A DNA stretch of 44,578 nucleotides. Source: an uncultured Oscillospiraceae bacterium (lineage in GTDB: Bacteria > Bacillota > Clostridia > Oscillospirales > Acutalibacteraceae). Made by a program: the position numbers and the translations under genes. Positions within the stretch are counted from its first letter, which is position 1. Every line of letters starts with the position of its first letter. The notes under the pieces were generated by a model. The model worked only from the letters and a program-made list of their open reading frames with translations. It had not been told where the DNA came from and made no database searches. Shown in pieces: positions 42,855-44,578 of the stretch. Where the stretch lies: assembly GCA_949297075.1 (NCBI GenBank), contig CASFRX010000019.1, positions 1 through 44,578 of the forward strand, written 5' to 3'.

Positions 42855-44105
42855 ATGAATTCCATTGAAGAACTATTTTTGCAGGCGCTTCGTGCGTCGC
42901 TGAAAAATGAATTCGTAAACTTAGAAAATCCGCTTAGCCAAAGCGATTGGAATGAGTTGTTCAGGCTATCGGAAATTCACAGCGTAACTCCTTTGATTTA
43001 TGATGCGTTATATAAATGTCCTGCGGCGCAAAAGGCGGAAAATAAATATCCGGAGCTTTTAAAAATAAGTGCTGTTCAAAAGGTTTCTTCCCAGGTGGTA
43101 AGGACTAACAGTTTTTTGCGCCTTTACGCTTCCCTTATAGGAGCAGGATTAACTCCGATTGTTGTTAAGGGAATAGTGTGCAGAAGTCTTTATCCCAATG
43201 AGGATTACCGAATTTCAAGCGACGAAGATATCCTTATCCCCGAAGAGCAGCTTAGCAAGAGCCGTGAAGTGCTTGAAAAATTCGGAATGAAAATTGCTTA
43301 TCCCGAAAAGGATATTAATTCAGACTATGAAATAACCTATTACAGCCCCGATTTCCCTTTGAAAATTGAGCTTCATAAATCTCTTTTTTCGCCTAAGTCC
43401 GAGGCATACGGCGATTTTAACCGATTTTTTGCCGATTCTTTTAATAATATGATTGAACTGCCCGTTCAGGGAACGGCGGTTTATACAATGAATCATACGG
43501 ATAACCTGTTTTATATGATATGCCATTCATTCAAGCATTTCCTAAGCTGCGGTTTCGGCATTAGGCAGGTCTGCGATATAACCCTCTATGCCAACGCTTA
43601 CGGCAAATATGTTGATTGGCAGCGTATCTTGAAGAATTGCATAGAGATTAAGGCGGATTTGTTTGCGGCGGCTGTTTTTAAAATCGGCTTCAAATATTTG
43701 ACCTTTGATAGGGAAACCGCCTGTTGCAGCAGGGAATGGAGCGATATTGAAGTTGACGAATTGCCTCTGCTTGAAGATTTGCTTTCTGCCGGTGTTTACG
43801 GCGGCTCATCTATAAACAGAAACCACAGCAGCAATATTACTTTGAATGCCGTAGCGGACGAAAAAAGGGGCAAAAAGCCCAAAGGAGGCGTAAGCAAATC
43901 TCTTTTCCCCTCGTTAGCGTATATGCAAGGACAGTACGGATATTTGCGCACTGCGCCGTTTCTGCTCCCCGTGGCATGGGCCAGCCGCATAGTTAAATAC
44001 GGACATAAAATCAATAAAACCGAAAATGTCAGCGCAGCTCAGTCGGTGAAAATCGGCTACGAAAGAATAGAACTGTTTAAAAAATACGGGATTATCAGTC
44101 AGTAA
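42855..44105 (+). CDS. Nucleotidyltransferase-like protein (NTP_transf_5 type)
   Basis: 416 residues. PIVVKGIVCRSLYPNEDYR followed by SSDEDILIP gives the KG...R...DxD pattern of the uncharacterised nucleotidyltransferase family PF14907, and IELHKSLF is a further conserved element. GAGGACAG precedes the ATG 9 nt after the dehydratase gene. Members are often found in polysaccharide and peptide-maturation clusters, but their substrate is not known. The C-terminal 100 residues, rich in Lys and Gly, are not recognised. It closes unit 2 and is followed by a terminator. Confidence 0.8.
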   Translation: MNSIEELFLQALRASLKNEFVNLENPLSQSDWNELFRLSEIHSVTPLIYDALYKCPAAQKAENKYPELLKISAVQKVSSQVVRTNSFLRLYASLIGAGLTPIVVKGIVCRSLYPNEDYRISSDEDILIPEEQLSKSREVLEKFGMKIAYPEKDINSDYEITYYSPDFPLKIELHKSLFSPKSEAYGDFNRFFADSFNNMIELPVQGTAVYTMNHTDNLFYMICHSFKHFLSCGFGIRQVCDITLYANAYGKYVDWQRILKNCIEIKADLFAAAVFKIGFKYLTFDRETACCSREWSDIEVDELPLLEDLLSAGVYGGSSINRNHSSNITLNAVADEKRGKKPKGGVSKSLFPSLAYMQGQYGYLRTAPFLLPVAWASRIVKYGHKINKTENVSAAQSVKIGYERIELFKKYGIISQ

Positions 44106-44141
44106 TCCGAAATTTCAGTAAAAGCTTTTCAAAATAAATTT

Positions 44142-44177
44142 AAAACCGTTTCGAGGCTAAATGCTTCGGAACGGTTT
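44142..44177 (+). terminator. Terminator of polysaccharide unit 2
   Basis: AAAACCGTTTCGA (44142-44154) pairs with TTCGGAACGGTTTT (44165-44178 region), with one G-U pair, and runs into a TTTTTT tract. It lies about 37 nt after the last gene of the cluster. Confidence 0.85.
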
Positions 44178-44249
44178 TTTCGCTTGATTTAATGATGAAT
44201 TTTATGTCTATCGACAAAATTTGAAAATGAATAAAGCTCTTATGTGCCG

Positions 44250-44345
44250 CTGCCACGCTTCACACAGCGTAAGTGCTTTGCACGCGCAAAGTGCCAACTC
44301 AAAGGATTTAGTTCATTGAACAGGGCTTTCGCCGACACCACATAA
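44250..44345. repeat. Hairpin-rich intergenic stretch
   Basis: ACGCT-TCACAC-AGCGT and GTGCTTTGC-ACGC-GCAAAGTGC (44273-44294) form adjacent hairpins. The word CGCCGACACCAC at 44330-44341 is identical to part of the terminator at 6632-6643. No gene is apparent from 44106 to the window end. Confidence 0.45.
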
Positions 44346-44390
44346 GGCAGTATTTCTTTAAAATGTGAAATTTTGGCACAATAATGCGTT

Positions 44391-44435
44391 AAAACCGCCC
44401 GATATGCGTCAGCATTATCGGACGGTTTTGCCTTT
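44391..44435. terminator. Intrinsic-terminator-like hairpin
   Basis: AAAACCGCCCGATA and TATCGGACGGTTTT form a long stem with one mismatch around an 11-nt loop, with A-rich and T-rich ends. It could end transcription in either direction, for instance of a minus-strand gene beyond the right edge. Confidence 0.7.
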
Positions 44436-44578
44436 TCTTGTACTCAAAATTTTCATTTTAAAGTGCTTCGCAGTTTCGTAAGATAGTAAAATTTCTTGTA
44501 TTGAAGCCACAAAACGCAGCAAGGCTGACGCCTTGCGAGGCTTTTGGCAAAAATACAGGGAATTTTTATCGAGAAACA

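Noticed and set aside
44106..44578. Gene or tRNA in the right-hand gap
   Set aside because: No convincing open frame with a ribosome site and no cloverleaf were seen; only hairpins and terminators.

Overview
The window looks like a chromosomal segment of a gut-type, low-to-mid GC Gram-positive of the class Clostridia, probably an Oscillospiraceae/Ruminococcaceae relative. This is inferred from strong AGGAGG-type ribosome binding sites, several TTG starts, consensus TTGACA/TATAAT promoters, a split transketolase and Firmicutes-style housekeeping genes; the species was not identified.

Region 1 (1-5.5 kb): the left edge seems to cut through the start of an insertion-sequence transposase on the minus strand. 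A consensus promoter then drives a plus-strand operon with a Crp/Fnr-like regulator, secA, murD and a small hypothetical gene. Region 2 (5.5-12.0 kb): a block of 74-bp tandem repeats leads into a ttcA-type tRNA thiolation gene, which converges at a shared terminator on a minus-strand rsfS-leuS-mrp operon. Upstream lies a minus-strand family I.5-like lipase with no signal peptide.

Region 3 (12.0-18.3 kb): a compact, strongly translated-looking operon with its own promoter and a structured 5' leader. It encodes two SCP2-like lipid-binding proteins at positions 1 and 5, a class III PLP aminotransferase, both halves of a split transketolase, and an extended-SDR-like protein whose YxxxK motif appears to be YxxxR. 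I know of no named pathway with this gene set; it is the best candidate in the window for an undescribed metabolic system. It ends in a second array of the dispersed repeat also seen at 5.6 kb, followed by a convergent terminator and a minus-strand secreted or membrane-anchored EEP-family phosphodiesterase.

Region 4 (19.6-44.1 kb): a large exopolysaccharide/capsule locus in two transcription units. Unit 1 carries an initiating sugar-phosphate transferase, an HpcH/HpaI-type aldolase plus D-2-hydroxyacid dehydrogenase pair, seven further glycosyltransferases, an EpsG-type polymerase, a pyruvyl transferase, two acyl/acetyltransferases, a Wzx-type flippase and a VanZ-like protein. Its middle is visibly AT-richer than its flanks, suggesting acquisition by transfer. 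Unit 2, behind its own promoter, carries a CpsB-type PHP phosphatase, a membrane-anchored Ig-like-domain protein, two consecutive fused Wzz/BY-kinase genes (the second with a tandem GY-coding repeat), a PglK-sized ABC exporter, a PglF/WbpM-type nucleotide-sugar dehydratase and a nucleotidyltransferase-like protein. The last 470 bases contain terminators and hairpins but no convincing gene.
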